Shown in pieces: positions 8,220 through 16,311 of a stretch of DNA of 64,000 nt (the stretch's first letter is position 1; every line of letters begins with the position of its first letter). The position numbers and the translations under genes are program-made. The notes beneath the pieces are model-generated. The model was not told where the DNA came from, ran no database searches, and was given only the letters and a program-made list of their open reading frames with translations. The DNA lies in NCBI RefSeq assembly GCF_025905425.1, contig NZ_CP109603.1:2082001-2146000 (forward strand), read 5' to 3'. The DNA comes from Pseudomonas putida. Lineage in GTDB: Bacteria > Pseudomonadota > Gammaproteobacteria > Pseudomonadales > Pseudomonadaceae.

Positions 8220-9413
8220 TTACGACGCTGGGCTTTCAGCTGATACCGATTTGATACCAATCTTGAGTTTTTCCAGCTCGCTCCAGTCGGAGCTTGAGTT
8301 AAGCCAACGGGCATACGTCGACAGCAGCATCTGAACGCTGTGACCCAGCTGTTGGGCGATAAATGCGGGGTTGAGGCCGGACATTAAGCATATTGTCGCA
8401 TAGGTGTGACGGCAGTTGTATGGGGGGCGACGTCTGATCCCCAATTCATTCAGCACATGCACCCACTGTTTATGGAGATCGGAGGTCTGTTTCACGTACT
8501 CGGCGTTCTTCGACGGTGGGAACAGGAACGGTGTTTCGGTCACTGCCCCCTTGCCATGCCTACGGCGATCCGCGTACTGCCTGGCAAACTGAATCGCCCG
8601 CAAGGCCCGATCATTCAGCAGCACGAAACGGTCCCTGCCAGTTTTCGTCCTTTCTTCAACCTCGCCCAGGGCGACGGTTCTCTTGACGTGTATTGTCCTC
8701 CTCTCCATGTCGACCACGTCCCAGCGCACGGCCAAGGCCTCAGACAGGCGGAGACCGGTGAAGAACATGAATTCAAACAGAGCGGCATAAATGAGGCTTG
8801 GCCAGTGCTTGTGCTGATACAGCTTGTCGATGATGGTATTGGCTTCCGCCAGGCTGAATGGGTCGATCTCCTTTTTCGACCTCTTCGGCAGTTCGATCAG
8901 CTCGGCGGGGTTCTTGACTAGCAGGCCCTCCCGGGTCGCTGCCGCAAGGATCGTCGATAATCGGGTAATCGCATTGCGCTTCACGTTTGCCGAGGTCCAT
9001 TCGGTTTCAATGATGACGCGGCGGAGGAGATTGGTCGTGATCAGGTCGACACGGACCATGGCCAGTCGCGGTACCCAGTAGAGGTTCAGGGCGCTTTTAT
9101 AGTTGTTGTGCGTGCCCTGAGTGATTTCCCGGCTGTCGAGCCAGAGCTGTGCATACTCGCCGAAGGTCGGCTTACCGCCGACTGCAGCCTGAGAGCTGGG
9201 GAACAGCTCTGCATACTTGTCCTGGTCAAGCAGGCCGAGTTTGTTAAGGCTAGCTACCTGATCGCGAAGGCTGGAGGCAGCCTTGATCCCTTTTTGTGTC
9301 GGGGGATAGGGGAGCGTTTCGCATCGACGGATACCGTCCCATGTGAAACGAATGCGGAGGGCGTTGCGGAAGATTTCGACCCCACGGGGTAAACCCATTG
9401 GCTTTCCAGCCAT
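8220..9413 (-). CDS. int: Tyrosine recombinase (phage-type integrase)
   Basis: This 397-aa site-specific recombinase most likely integrates the element at the ybiT 5' end. An N-terminal arm-binding region (about 1-60, FRNALRIRFTWDG) is followed by a SAM-like core-binding domain (about 85-170) and the catalytic domain. The catalytic Arg is in FFTGLRLSEAL, the box II Arg is in YNCRHTYAT (its usual first His is Tyr), then LGHS and the nucleophile in LLSTYARW. The 3' end contains the GATACC iterons that recur near both downstream element ends. An internal start at 9398 (MGLPRG) has a somewhat better Shine-Dalgarno. The 5' end overlaps the putative excisionase gene by 160 bp. Confidence 0.93.
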   Translation of the reverse strand: MAGKPMGLPRGVEIFRNALRIRFTWDGIRRCETLPYPPTQKGIKAASSLRDQVASLNKLGLLDQDKYAELFPSSQAAVGGKPTFGEYAQLWLDSREITQGTHNNYKSALNLYWVPRLAMVRVDLITTNLLRRVIIETEWTSANVKRNAITRLSTILAAATREGLLVKNPAELIELPKRSKKEIDPFSLAEANTIIDKLYQHKHWPSLIYAALFEFMFFTGLRLSEALAVRWDVVDMERRTIHVKRTVALGEVEERTKTGRDRFVLLNDRALRAIQFARQYADRRRHGKGAVTETPFLFPPSKNAEYVKQTSDLHKQWVHVLNELGIRRRPPYNCRHTYATICLMSGLNPAFIAQQLGHSVQMLLSTYARWLNSSSDWSELEKLKIGIKSVSAESPAS

Positions 9414-9586
9414 TCGTCATACCTCTTTTTGCTGTAGATGATCCGGCCGCCGTGCTTCATCCAGACGCCTGCTGGAATCTTCCCATCCAGGCGTCGGTGT
9501 TCCAGGGAGCGTTTAGTGCAGCCGATGAGTTCGGCCATTCGCTGCTCGGTGACCTTGTCTACGTCACCGGTGCTTTCGATATCCAT
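9254..9586 (-). CDS. Putative excisionase / small DNA-binding protein
   Basis: This 110-aa protein lies just upstream of the integrase, and 160 bp of its 3' end overlap int in another frame. Residues 12-65 read like an excisionase-type winged helix-turn-helix (MAELIGCTKRSLEHRRLDG followed by GGRIIYSKKRYDEWL). The C-terminal ~45 residues are encoded in the overlap and are low-complexity, so they may be unimportant. Xis-before-int is a classical arrangement for controlling excision. The family call rests on resemblance and position. Confidence 0.7.
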   Translation of the reverse strand: MDIESTGDVDKVTEQRMAELIGCTKRSLEHRRLDGKIPAGVWMKHGGRIIYSKKRYDEWLESQWVYPVGSKSSATPSAFVSHGTVSVDAKRSPIPRHKKGSRLPPAFAIR

Positions 9587-9625
9587 GGGATGGTCTCCAC
9601 GCCGCCGGTGGCGGCAGGTTGGTGG

Positions 9626-10123
9626 TCAGAGAGGTGCTTTGGCCAAGACTGCGTCAGTAGCCTTGAGAGCGACCTGGGCATCATTGACGTAAGCGGGATC
9701 AAAGCCACCGGCGTAGTGGATCACCCGCTGGCAGGCGTCCAGTTCTTTGCGGGCCAGGCGGAGCGCCTGAATCAGCTCCTCCTGCAGTGCGCCCTCGGCC
9801 CGTCCGATGTCCCAGAACCGCTGGCCCCAATGCCCTTCAGGAGGCTGGTTGTAGTTCTGTTTCCCGGCCGCCATTGCGCCTACGGCTACATCGCATATCC
9901 CGCGCTTGTAAGCGTTGTCACCATCAAGACTCAGGCCGCCCCGCTGGCGTATGGTGTTCACGACCTCGTCGGCATCGACGCCGGGGCCCTTGAGGAGGAT
10001 GTCTTGCTCTGGCTCCCCCGGGGTGTAGATCACCAGTGCCAGCTTGGCTTCCGCCGTCAGGTGGCTGCTGATTTTCACCAGTGCATCGTTGGCGACTTCG
10101 TGGAATCGGTTTAATGCGGACAT
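9626..10123 (-). CDS. Prophage hypothetical protein
   Basis: This 165-aa soluble protein has no recognised domain. It is the most 3' of the minus-strand early cluster before xis-int. Its C-terminal half (about 85-165) is predicted helical with a conserved-looking stretch GHWGQRFWDIGRAEGAL. The ATG at 10123 lies behind an AGGATTACC sequence. I do not recognise a function. Confidence 0.65.
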   Translation of the reverse strand: MSALNRFHEVANDALVKISSHLTAEAKLALVIYTPGEPEQDILLKGPGVDADEVVNTIRQRGGLSLDGDNAYKRGICDVAVGAMAAGKQNYNQPPEGHWGQRFWDIGRAEGALQEELIQALRLARKELDACQRVIHYAGGFDPAYVNDAQVALKATDAVLAKAPL

Positions 10124-10175
10124 AGGTAATCCTCACCCGGCAGCCATTGCCGCCGGGCTTTTGAAAGAAGGGGGG

Positions 10176-11096
10176 TTACTTGGTCAGTTCGTGGCCGAAA
10201 GGCACGCGGAAACCGGAGGCGTTGCGGTGGCCACCACCGCCGTACTGCTTGGCGATCTCCGACACATCCATGCCCTCGTCGGTGCTGCGCAGGCTGAATA
10301 CGCGGCCATCAGGGGTGTCCCAGTAGCAGGCGGCGAAAGGTTCGCCCTGGGCCATGAGGTGACCCGCATCGCTGGTGAGCGTGTACGGTAGGCTGGCCAC
10401 CGGCACATCGTGCCCGGCGATGACCAGGCGCCGCTTGGTCACGGCCACCAGTTCGGCAACGTCCTTCTGGTGCTTTCGCTCAATCGCGGCGCCGTCCGAG
10501 CGGAGGGACTGCACATCAGTCGCCATGAGCGTGTCCCAGACTTCGAAGTCGTAGGGGGAGCTGAAGAGGTTGGCCTGAATCTCGCGGGTGCCATCCAGCT
10601 GGAACAGCCACAGGTCCCGGTCCTCGATGTGGCGCAGCAGCATTGGCGGCTCTTGCCCGGGGAAGAAGTGGTCCCAGGCAAGCATGGCGCCGCTTCGGTT
10701 CATGTCGAAGCAGCAGGCGATCGCCGGTGAGTTCTGCGAGTTCATGAATTTGTGCGCGCTTTCCCAGCCCAGCGCAGTAGAACCGTCGGCGTGCCGGCCA
10801 TCTACCCGAACGCCGGCATGGAACGGCGGGAACTGGGCAAGGTCCTCAGCCGCGGACTTGTGATGGTCCAGAACAATGATGCTCCGGGCTTTCCAGCTGA
10901 TCCGTGCGAGTACGTCGTACTTGTAACTGAAGTCGACGATGATCACGTCTTTGTCGGTGACATCAGGCGGCTCCTGGCCGTGCACACCGGCCACAAACTC
11001 GACCTGGTCGCCCAAGGCCTTGCGAACGACCCAAGCGCCGCCGAAGCCATCGGCACAGTTACCGTGGTAGATGCACATCGTTTTGCGTTCAGACAT
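10176..11096 (-). CDS. DHH/DHHA1 family phosphoesterase
   Basis: This 306-aa protein has the hallmarks of DHH phosphoesterases, which include nanoRNases and cyclic-di-nucleotide or oligonucleotide hydrolases. The N-terminal block is IYHGNCADGFGGAW, the metal motif is LDHHKSA (near residue 78), and the DHHA1 motif GGGGHRNASGF is near the C-terminus. Similar genes occur in other phages and elements. A role in degrading short RNA or a signalling nucleotide is inference. I chose the ATG at 11096 (MSERKT), which follows AGGGGATCC-like spacing; the frame extends to 11129 without a ribosome site. Confidence 0.85.
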   Translation of the reverse strand: MSERKTMCIYHGNCADGFGGAWVVRKALGDQVEFVAGVHGQEPPDVTDKDVIIVDFSYKYDVLARISWKARSIIVLDHHKSAAEDLAQFPPFHAGVRVDGRHADGSTALGWESAHKFMNSQNSPAIACCFDMNRSGAMLAWDHFFPGQEPPMLLRHIEDRDLWLFQLDGTREIQANLFSSPYDFEVWDTLMATDVQSLRSDGAAIERKHQKDVAELVAVTKRRLVIAGHDVPVASLPYTLTSDAGHLMAQGEPFAACYWDTPDGRVFSLRSTDEGMDVSEIAKQYGGGGHRNASGFRVPFGHELTK

Positions 11097-11167
11097 AGGG
11101 GATCCTCGCCCGCGCACAGCGGCGGGCATGCATGCTTAAATAGTGGCCCCAAAGCAAGGAGCATGGA

Positions 11168-11353
11168 ATGGCGAAGGAAGTCAGAAAGCCGTTTGGCTAT
11201 GTAGCGGTCACACTGATACCCTCCGGCATCGGGTTCTTAGTGGGTGGACTGCTGACAGAGCAGCCTGCTTTCATTTACAGCGGCCTTGGCATGGCCATAC
11301 CGGGTGTACTGCTGGCCGTGACGCACTTCTGGTCGGCACGTCAGCGGGCTTGA
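11168..11353 (+). CDS. Small two-helix membrane protein
   Basis: This 61-aa protein has two hydrophobic segments (about 10-29 and 35-52) and a basic C-terminus (SARQRA). It is preceded by AAGGAGCATGGA, a good ribosome site. It is transcribed against the surrounding early operon, so it may have its own promoter between the divergent DHH gene and itself. Two other tiny membrane proteins sit in this element (18961 and the N-terminus of 16312). Function unknown. Confidence 0.55.
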   Translation: MAKEVRKPFGYVAVTLIPSGIGFLVGGLLTEQPAFIYSGLGMAIPGVLLAVTHFWSARQRA

Positions 11354-11369
11354 GTAGTAGGGGGAGGGG

Positions 11370-11696
11370 TTACAGCAGATGGGCTCCGGCTTCGAGCAGG
11401 CCGTCGCGTTCTTCGCGCAGCCGTTCGGCCAGGTGCCATGGCGTCCAATAACCATCCACCATAGGTACGGCCAAAGGCTGCTGGGGGCCGTTCCACCGGA
11501 GGCCGTAGCGAGGAAGCCCTTCGCCATTGGGGGGCCGTGGCGGCCATTCAGGGCGAAGACCTTTCAGGTCCTCGATCTCGGCCAGCAGGCTTGTAACTCC
11601 GGCGGCAAGCTCGCGGTGGTGTTCGTCAGCGCAGAAGCGCCGATCAACTGCTACACGATCGGCCAAGGCCTTCAGCTTTTCTTTGTTATTAGTCAT
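11370..11696 (-). CDS. Prophage hypothetical protein
   Basis: This 108-aa soluble protein starts at the ATG at 11696, which overlaps the TGA of the upstream ninX-like gene as ATGA. An AAGGAG lies 8 bp before it. A GTG six bases upstream would place the Shine-Dalgarno too close. The N-terminal half is helical and charged; no domain is recognised. The ATGA overlap suggests translational coupling with ninX. Confidence 0.6.
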   Translation of the reverse strand: MTNNKEKLKALADRVAVDRRFCADEHHRELAAGVTSLLAEIEDLKGLRPEWPPRPPNGEGLPRYGLRWNGPQQPLAVPMVDGYWTPWHLAERLREERDGLLEAGAHLL

Positions 11697-12076
11697 TGGC
11701 ACAGCTCCTTCGGCACCTGGACGGTATCGCCGAGTTTGGCGGCGACGATTGCGCGGCAGGCGGCTACCAGATGAGTCGGCCCGCTCGCTTCGCCCGCGTC
11801 GTCATTCACCCCGGTGCAGGCAAAATAGGCATTCGGATAAAGCCCGAAGCCGATGCGGTGCTTTGGTAGAAGCGGGCCGCCTACTGCCCAGCTTTCGTGT
11901 GGGTTATAGCGCGCATCGCGGATGGTGACCTCGCCGGTGTAGTGGACGAACACCCGCCACGGGTTGCCGTAGATGGGCGGGGCGAGGAGAACCTCTAGGC
12001 CCTCAGCCTTGCCCACCGCCCAGGCCAGCTGCTCACCGACCATCTCGGCCGTCCTCACTTCGATCAGGTCGGTCAT
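11693..12076 (-). CDS. NinX-like phage protein (DUF2591)
   Basis: This 127-aa protein resembles phage NinX/DUF2591. It begins TDLIEVRTAEMVG, has AWAVGKAEG near residue 20, and ends in a helical segment HLVAACRAIVAAKLGD. NinX-like genes lie in lambdoid nin regions and early operons, and their function is not established. It is embedded in a chain of ATGA-overlapping genes (11370-13114), which supports one polycistronic early operon. Confidence 0.8.
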   Translation of the reverse strand: MTDLIEVRTAEMVGEQLAWAVGKAEGLEVLLAPPIYGNPWRVFVHYTGEVTIRDARYNPHESWAVGGPLLPKHRIGFGLYPNAYFACTGVNDDAGEASGPTHLVAACRAIVAAKLGDTVQVPKELCQ

Positions 12077-12468
12077 GCGCGGCGCTCCTTCTGCTGCTCG
12101 ACTTCAATCTGATCGTAGAGGGCGTCCATCCGCTTCTGTTTGCGGTTGATTGCCTCAGAGCGGCTCAGGTGGTCCCTCAGAGCCTTGTCATATGGCTCGA
12201 TCTTCTCGACCAGCCGAAGCCGCTCATTCGGATCTGTTGTTGCGTTGAACTGCTTGGCCAGTCGATCGCGCTCGCCAAAGTCCAGGTGGTCAAGCGATCG
12301 ATTTTCCTTCTCCATTTCGGCAATGATGTCGGCCGATTGCCGCTTCCAGCGCAGGTACAGCACTCCGCTTTTCTTGGGCTTCATGAAGAAATGCTGAGAC
12401 CGGATCCACTCAACCAGGTCTTCCTTTGTCATCTCGTCGAGCACGTCTTTGCGGGCGGCTTTGCTCAC
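12073..12468 (-). CDS. Prophage coiled-coil hypothetical protein
   Basis: This 131-aa, highly charged protein (Lys/Arg/Glu/Asp-rich) is predicted almost entirely helical, with coiled-coil-like stretches around residues 45-125. There is no signal or membrane segment. Both ends overlap neighbours by 4 bp (ATGA), so it belongs to the early operon. Function not recognised. Confidence 0.6.
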   Translation of the reverse strand: MSKAARKDVLDEMTKEDLVEWIRSQHFFMKPKKSGVLYLRWKRQSADIIAEMEKENRSLDHLDFGERDRLAKQFNATTDPNERLRLVEKIEPYDKALRDHLSRSEAINRKQKRMDALYDQIEVEQQKERRA

Positions 12469-12737
12469 AGCTGATACCTCTCATCAATCCAGCGCCCAGG
12501 CGCCAGAGCGGGTGTAGGTTCGGGTTGGGTTTCGTGCGGGGAGAGCTGGCGCTCGTTGCCGGCCTGCAGCTGGCTGTCGGGGATGCAGAAGATCGCTTGC
12601 GGGGTGTTGTAACCGTTTCGCGGCACCCAGCAGGTCACGCCGCGCTTCTGGTCGTGCACGACCTCGATGTCTTCGGTCAGTCGCTCCGCGCTGGCGCCGG
12701 TGGCCAGCAGCAGGAGGCAGAGGGCGAGGCGGGTCAT
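12465..12737 (-). CDS. Small exported prophage protein
   Basis: This 90-aa protein has a short signal peptide (MTRLALCLLLLATGASA, cut after about residue 17). The mature part has two Cys residues that could form a disulfide. The C-terminal third is Pro-rich. It is coupled by ATGA overlaps to both neighbours. An exported protein in an early operon is reminiscent of moron-type genes; function unknown. Confidence 0.55.
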   Translation of the reverse strand: MTRLALCLLLLATGASAERLTEDIEVVHDQKRGVTCWVPRNGYNTPQAIFCIPDSQLQAGNERQLSPHETQPEPTPALAPGRWIDERYQL

Positions 12738-13114
12738 GGCTTCACCGCCGGGCTGTCTTTACCGAGTTGGCAACCATTGCTGCAGCCGCCGCAGGCGCCG
12801 CACTGTTCTTTGCGGCGCGCCCACTGCACATGCGGGCCGTCCTCCGTGTCGAAGATGCCCATCAGGAACCACTCAGGGCCGGGTGACTCCGGCTCCCACC
12901 CGTTGCAATGGCCGGCGCCGTCGAAGTACGAGTGCTCAACCAGGTCTGAATCCATATCCCAGGTCTTCAGCTCCAGGCCTTGCTCAGCTGCCCAGGCCTT
13001 GAAGGGGGCCGGGTCTTCCGTTCCGCCAAAATCAGGGATGCCTGGATGGCACCACCACCCGTTTTCATCGCGCGCGACAGAGGCTGGCTGGATCAATTGC
13101 TTTTCTTCAGGCAT
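12734..13114 (-). CDS. Prophage hypothetical protein with C-terminal Cys cluster
   Basis: This 126-aa protein ends in a Cys-rich tail (CGACGGCSNGC) that could bind metal. Start choice: the ATG at 13114 (MPEEK) has AAGGA seven bases upstream, whereas the in-frame ATG at 13135 lacks a ribosome site. The body is Trp-rich (WWCHPGIPDFGG, NGWEPESPGPEW). No family recognised. It is the first gene of the ATGA-coupled run. Confidence 0.6.
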   Translation of the reverse strand: MPEEKQLIQPASVARDENGWWCHPGIPDFGGTEDPAPFKAWAAEQGLELKTWDMDSDLVEHSYFDGAGHCNGWEPESPGPEWFLMGIFDTEDGPHVQWARRKEQCGACGGCSNGCQLGKDSPAVKP

Positions 13115-13173
13115 GACTTCGTCCTTGGCCGCCATATCGCGGCAGTGAATAGAGGGGAGAGGGGTTACAGCTA

Positions 13174-13193
13174 AGGAGTACGGATGTACTCCT
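13174..13193. other. Perfect 8-bp hairpin between early genes
   Basis: AGGAGTAC and its complement surround a GGAT loop just beyond the stop of the 267-aa gene. There is no U-run. It may be a processing or pause site, or it may cover the AGGAG it contains. Confidence 0.4.
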
Positions 13194-13194
13194 G

Positions 13195-13998
13195 TCAGGA
13201 ATTCAGAACTTTCAGCTCGGTCTTTGCGCCGCAAGCAGCGCAAGGTCGATCAGTCGGTTGTTCAATCTTGCATGGCAGGCACACCCAAGTAGGCGCGCTC
13301 GGCTCTGCGCTGGCGGATAGGGCGACAAAGCTGCGCAACTCTTTCATGAAGTCGTGCTCGCCCTCTTCTTCCAGGAAGTTCTTGTAGCCCTCATCCATCC
13401 CCAGGCAGACACGCTTGTTCAGGCAGAATTCGACCATGCCTACCAGCGTTGAATAGGCCTCCTGTCCAAGTGCTCGGATTGGGTGCGGCGCATCCCGCTC
13501 GGCCAGCTGGTCCCGCTGATTCGAAATGCGCATGCTCTGCCGCATGATCTGCGCGTCAGAGTGCTTGATGACTTCGCGCAGCCGCTCAACCTCGCCAGGA
13601 TCGACGTGGGTGTAGAGCGGCTCAATATCGTAGCCCCGAGAATCGACCGGCTTCTCTGGTTGATAAATCCAGGGCTTGTGCGGCTCAATGCTCCAGCGAA
13701 ATCGCCACGCCACCGGCTCGCCCTGGCGCTGCTCGGCTGGCTTTCCGGTGACCCGCGACTCGATGGCCGCCCAGGCCGGTTCGTACTCTGGCCAGTCGCT
13801 TTCGATGACCAAGAACTGCCGAGCTGGGGCACCGGCTGCGAACATCCTCTCGTGCAGCTTGCGGCATTGAGCGCTGAAGACGCGTTGCTCGGTGTATGTC
13901 AGCTTCCCGAGGTCGCTGCGCTTGATGACGATGTACCGGTCTTCGCGCTGGAGCACGCTGACCATCTCGGTGTTGCTGGATCGGTTTTCTGTGGGCAT
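13195..13998 (-). CDS. Prophage hypothetical protein with C-terminal zinc ribbon
   Basis: This 267-aa protein has a central coiled-coil stretch (about 125-165, EVERLREVIKHSDAQ) and a C-terminal CxxC pair (WVCLPCK followed by PCAACG) typical of a zinc ribbon. The N-terminal half is Trp/Pro-rich. The ATG at 13998 follows a GAGGTATCC sequence. The first ten codons and the region just upstream are duplicated in degenerate form at 16181-16220. Function unknown. Confidence 0.6.
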   Translation of the reverse strand: MPTENRSSNTEMVSVLQREDRYIVIKRSDLGKLTYTEQRVFSAQCRKLHERMFAAGAPARQFLVIESDWPEYEPAWAAIESRVTGKPAEQRQGEPVAWRFRWSIEPHKPWIYQPEKPVDSRGYDIEPLYTHVDPGEVERLREVIKHSDAQIMRQSMRISNQRDQLAERDAPHPIRALGQEAYSTLVGMVEFCLNKRVCLGMDEGYKNFLEEEGEHDFMKELRSFVALSASAEPSAPTWVCLPCKIEQPTDRPCAACGAKTELKVLNS

Positions 13999-14049
13999 GG
14001 GGATACCTCGCAGCTATATTGGCATGCTGCTAATTGGGAGACTTCTGGG

Positions 14050-14505
14050 ATGAGGTTTTACTGGAAAATTAGGAAGTACATTCCTGACGCATTGCGGTAT
14101 CAGATCGAAATCAGGCTATGCCGGAATGCTCAAGAAAAAATGCGAAGAAATAGCCCCCCGGACACTAGAGAAGCGCACGAGAGCGGGGCGGTCAGTCAGT
14201 ACGTTCAAGAGTACTCAGACGTTCACCAATGGCGGCGCGACCTGATTACAAGGGAGTATCGGAGGAAGCTGGATCGTCTTTCGGTTCCAATGCCGAGCTA
14301 TAAAAACGACGACTTTTGGGAAAGTGTAAGAAGCGAGATAACCGAGGAAGAAATCAGGTGCCTCACAACCGATGGAGAGGTGGCTGCAAGAGCTGCACTT
14401 AGGGAAGAGCAGAAGCATCGTCGGGAGGTAAAGGCCTTCTGGTTGACATGGATAACAGGTATTGGAGGCATCGTCATAGGCGTTGTATCTGCATGGCCTA
14501 ACTGA
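14050..14505 (+). CDS. Hypothetical C-tail-anchored membrane protein
   Basis: This 151-aa protein is rich in charged helices and ends with one hydrophobic segment (about 130-149, WITGIGGIVIGVVSAW), so it is probably tail-anchored in the inner membrane. A GGGAG lies before the ATG at 14050; the same frame is open upstream but only as the shadow of the opposite gene. GC is lower than in the neighbours, as expected of a moron-like insert transcribed against the operon. Confidence 0.6.
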   Translation: MRFYWKIRKYIPDALRYQIEIRLCRNAQEKMRRNSPPDTREAHESGAVSQYVQEYSDVHQWRRDLITREYRRKLDRLSVPMPSYKNDDFWESVRSEITEEEIRCLTTDGEVAARAALREEQKHRREVKAFWLTWITGIGGIVIGVVSAWPN

Positions 14506-14507
14506 GA

Positions 14508-15377
14508 TCAGTCACCGCAAAAGCAGTCTATGTCTTCGGCCAGGTAGTCGAAATCAAAATCCGTCTGCCTGGCGCGCTGATCGGCTGACCAGGCCAGAGA
14601 CCGGTAATTTGGCCGGTCCTGCCGGAACACCTGGCCGAACCTCTCCTCGGTGCCAGACCACCAGATCACCCGGGAAGGATCCTCCTGAATGGTCCTGATC
14701 AGCTTTGCCTCGTTCTTCTTCCAGCACAGGTCGCAGTTGCCGTAGTCCGAATCCATGCCCAGGTCGAATGGCTGTTCAGCCCAGAAAGCCGACACGTGTT
14801 CCTTGATGATTCCCGCGACGTAGGATGGGCAGACACTGTACCAGCGGGCATTGCCGCGCTCGTTGGCGGTCATCATTCGGCTGTAGCGGCGGGGCTCGTC
14901 GTAGCGGATACCGACGATGCAGTCCCATTCGTCGTACCCCAGGGCGCGCATGTGCTTCTCGCCGATCTTCACCTTCAGGTAGGCGGTGCACATGTTGTTG
15001 CTGAAGTTGGGCAGCACCGCCGGCAGGTTCTTCTCTGCTTTCCGGTATCCCTGGTAGTACTCGAGCATCATGGTGAAGGGTTCGCCATTGCGGCTGGCAG
15101 TCTCGAAGTCGACGATCTTGTACCAGGGCGCGTCGTCCGGCTGCCCGTACACCCGGCACCACTCCACCCAGACGATTTTGACGCCCCAGTGCTTGGCCAT
15201 GGCGTCGATGAAGACCAGCGTCTCCTCGCGCTCCTTTCCGGTGTTCTGGAAGAAGGCGTGTACGTCTGCCGGTAGCTTGCCGCCGTGGGCCTCCAGTATT
15301 TTCCAGAGCATGTGTCCGCTGGTGCGGCCACCACTGACGCCGATCTGCGCCGGCCCAGTGATCTGGTAGGGGTTCAT
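14508..15377 (-). CDS. PP-loop ATPase, phage PAPS-reductase-like
   Basis: This 289-aa adenine-nucleotide alpha-hydrolase-like protein has the PP-loop SGGRTSG at residues 15-21. Phages often carry such phosphoadenylylsulfate-reductase-like genes. The true PAPS-reductase Cys motif is not obvious, but several Cys are present (NMCTAYL, CDLCWKK, a C-terminal DCFCGD), which suggests a metal or iron-sulfur site. Some phage relatives take part in DNA or nucleotide modification. The ATG at 15377 has GGAGA eight bases upstream; the upstream open frame is not coding. Confidence 0.8.
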   Translation of the reverse strand: MNPYQITGPAQIGVSGGRTSGHMLWKILEAHGGKLPADVHAFFQNTGKEREETLVFIDAMAKHWGVKIVWVEWCRVYGQPDDAPWYKIVDFETASRNGEPFTMMLEYYQGYRKAEKNLPAVLPNFSNNMCTAYLKVKIGEKHMRALGYDEWDCIVGIRYDEPRRYSRMMTANERGNARWYSVCPSYVAGIIKEHVSAFWAEQPFDLGMDSDYGNCDLCWKKNEAKLIRTIQEDPSRVIWWSGTEERFGQVFRQDRPNYRSLAWSADQRARQTDFDFDYLAEDIDCFCGD

Positions 15378-15436
15378 GGGGCAATCTCCATTGCTTGCGC
15401 CGCCAGTGCGGCGGGGCGGGAAAGGTACGGCCGAAA

Positions 15437-15787
15437 TCATTCGAACAAATGCTCGCGCTGTCCCGTTGTCTGGTAGTGCAGGTCTTGAATGGCTTGCTGC
15501 TGGTCGATGGTGAACAGCGGGTTGCAGGTGGTGCAGTGGCCGGCGATCTTGATTGCCTGGAAGGACAGCGTGATGGATGAGTGATCCCGATAGCAGGACG
15601 GGCACTTGATCGAGTCGATGCCGCAGCACAAGCGAGCTTCGTCCTCGCCGTCGTGGATGGTCTTGCATGCTGGGCATTCGAACATCTCCTCCACTTCTGG
15701 CTGGCAGCACTCCCGGGCTCCATCTTCATCGTCGTGGATGTCTCCACAGGAACCGCACTTGTAGAGCGTCCTGATCTGAATCTTCAT
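15437..15787 (-). CDS. Cys-rich zinc-ribbon prophage protein
   Basis: This 116-aa protein has at least four CxxC or CC clusters (CGSCGDI, RECC, CPACKTI, RLCC, CPSCYRD, CTTC). They form repeated ~25-residue zinc-ribbon-like units, each followed by an acidic DDEDGAR/DGEDEAR stretch and CC. The internal repeat is clear between about residues 8-32 and 38-58. It is probably a DNA- or protein-binding adaptor. The ATG at 15787 has a GGAGG-like sequence before it. Confidence 0.65.
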   Translation of the reverse strand: MKIQIRTLYKCGSCGDIHDDEDGARECCQPEVEEMFECPACKTIHDGEDEARLCCGIDSIKCPSCYRDHSSITLSFQAIKIAGHCTTCNPLFTIDQQQAIQDLHYQTTGQREHLFE

Positions 15788-15792
15788 GGTGC

Positions 15793-15825
15793 CTCCAGGC
15801 AGGCGCCGCCCTCGCCGGGGTGGCG
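15793..15825. repeat. GC-rich inter-cassette repeat (copy at 16892)
   Basis: The stretch GGCGCCGCCCTCGCCGGG followed by GAGGCG or TGGCG recurs at about 16895-16923, with a diverged relative at 18845-18907. All lie between oppositely directed small-gene cassettes of the element, which suggests shared promoter or terminator modules. Confidence 0.5.
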
Positions 15826-15887
15826 TGATTCGTTGAAGTGGGGTATTGGTGCTGTGCCCGGCATGGAGCCGGATATGGAGAATCGCG

Positions 15888-16112
15888 ATGGCAAAAAAGG
15901 ACCGGCGGACCAGGGCTGAACGGCTCAAGCAGAAGCACCAGTTTGATGATATTGCTGCACTGCTTGAGTCAACTCCGGCCGAGTACCGGGCTAAGCTCTA
16001 CGAAAAGCTAGAGCGGGAACGAATTGCAGAGTCGATGGCTAAGTCCGGGAAGAAGAAGCGTGGCGGGTGGCCATTTGTTTCCGGGAGTTTCGAGGGTGGT
16101 TCAAGAAAGTAG
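15888..16112 (+). CDS. Small basic prophage protein
   Basis: This 74-aa, strongly basic, helical protein (KKDRRTRAERLKQKHQ at the N-terminus, GKKKRGGW near the C-terminus) could bind nucleic acid. A GGAG seven bases upstream supports the ATG at 15888. It runs against the operon direction like the other small plus-strand genes here. Function unknown. Confidence 0.55.
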   Translation: MAKKDRRTRAERLKQKHQFDDIAALLESTPAEYRAKLYEKLERERIAESMAKSGKKKRGGWPFVSGSFEGGSRK

Positions 16113-16180
16113 CCAAACCGCTGCGTTTAGGGTCAGGCAGCGTAGCGATTCTTGTCAGGCCGCGACGTTGAAGCCCTATA

Positions 16181-16220
16181 GGTGTTGCTGGACCGGTTTT
16201 CTGTCGTCATGGGAATACAC
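16181..16220. repeat. Degenerate copy of the 5' end of the 267-aa gene
   Basis: The segment closely matches 13969-14008, which covers the first codons and ribosome-site region of gene 13195-13998. On the minus strand it encodes a start and TENRSSNT before running to a stop. It looks like a leftover of a duplicated gene or a duplicated promoter module. The gap 16113-16311 holds nothing else evident apart from the ribosome site of the next gene. Confidence 0.55.
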
Positions 16221-16311
16221 CTGATAATGGCAAGTTGGTAGCATTGGCGTCGCCGATGGCACCATGTACGTATGGCTCATGGTGAAATGCACACTGCACT
16301 AAGGAGCGAGT

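Noticed and set aside
6571..8334. 587-codon open frame on the plus strand
   Set aside because: It is the mirror frame of ybiT, which has two complete ATPase domains on the minus strand.
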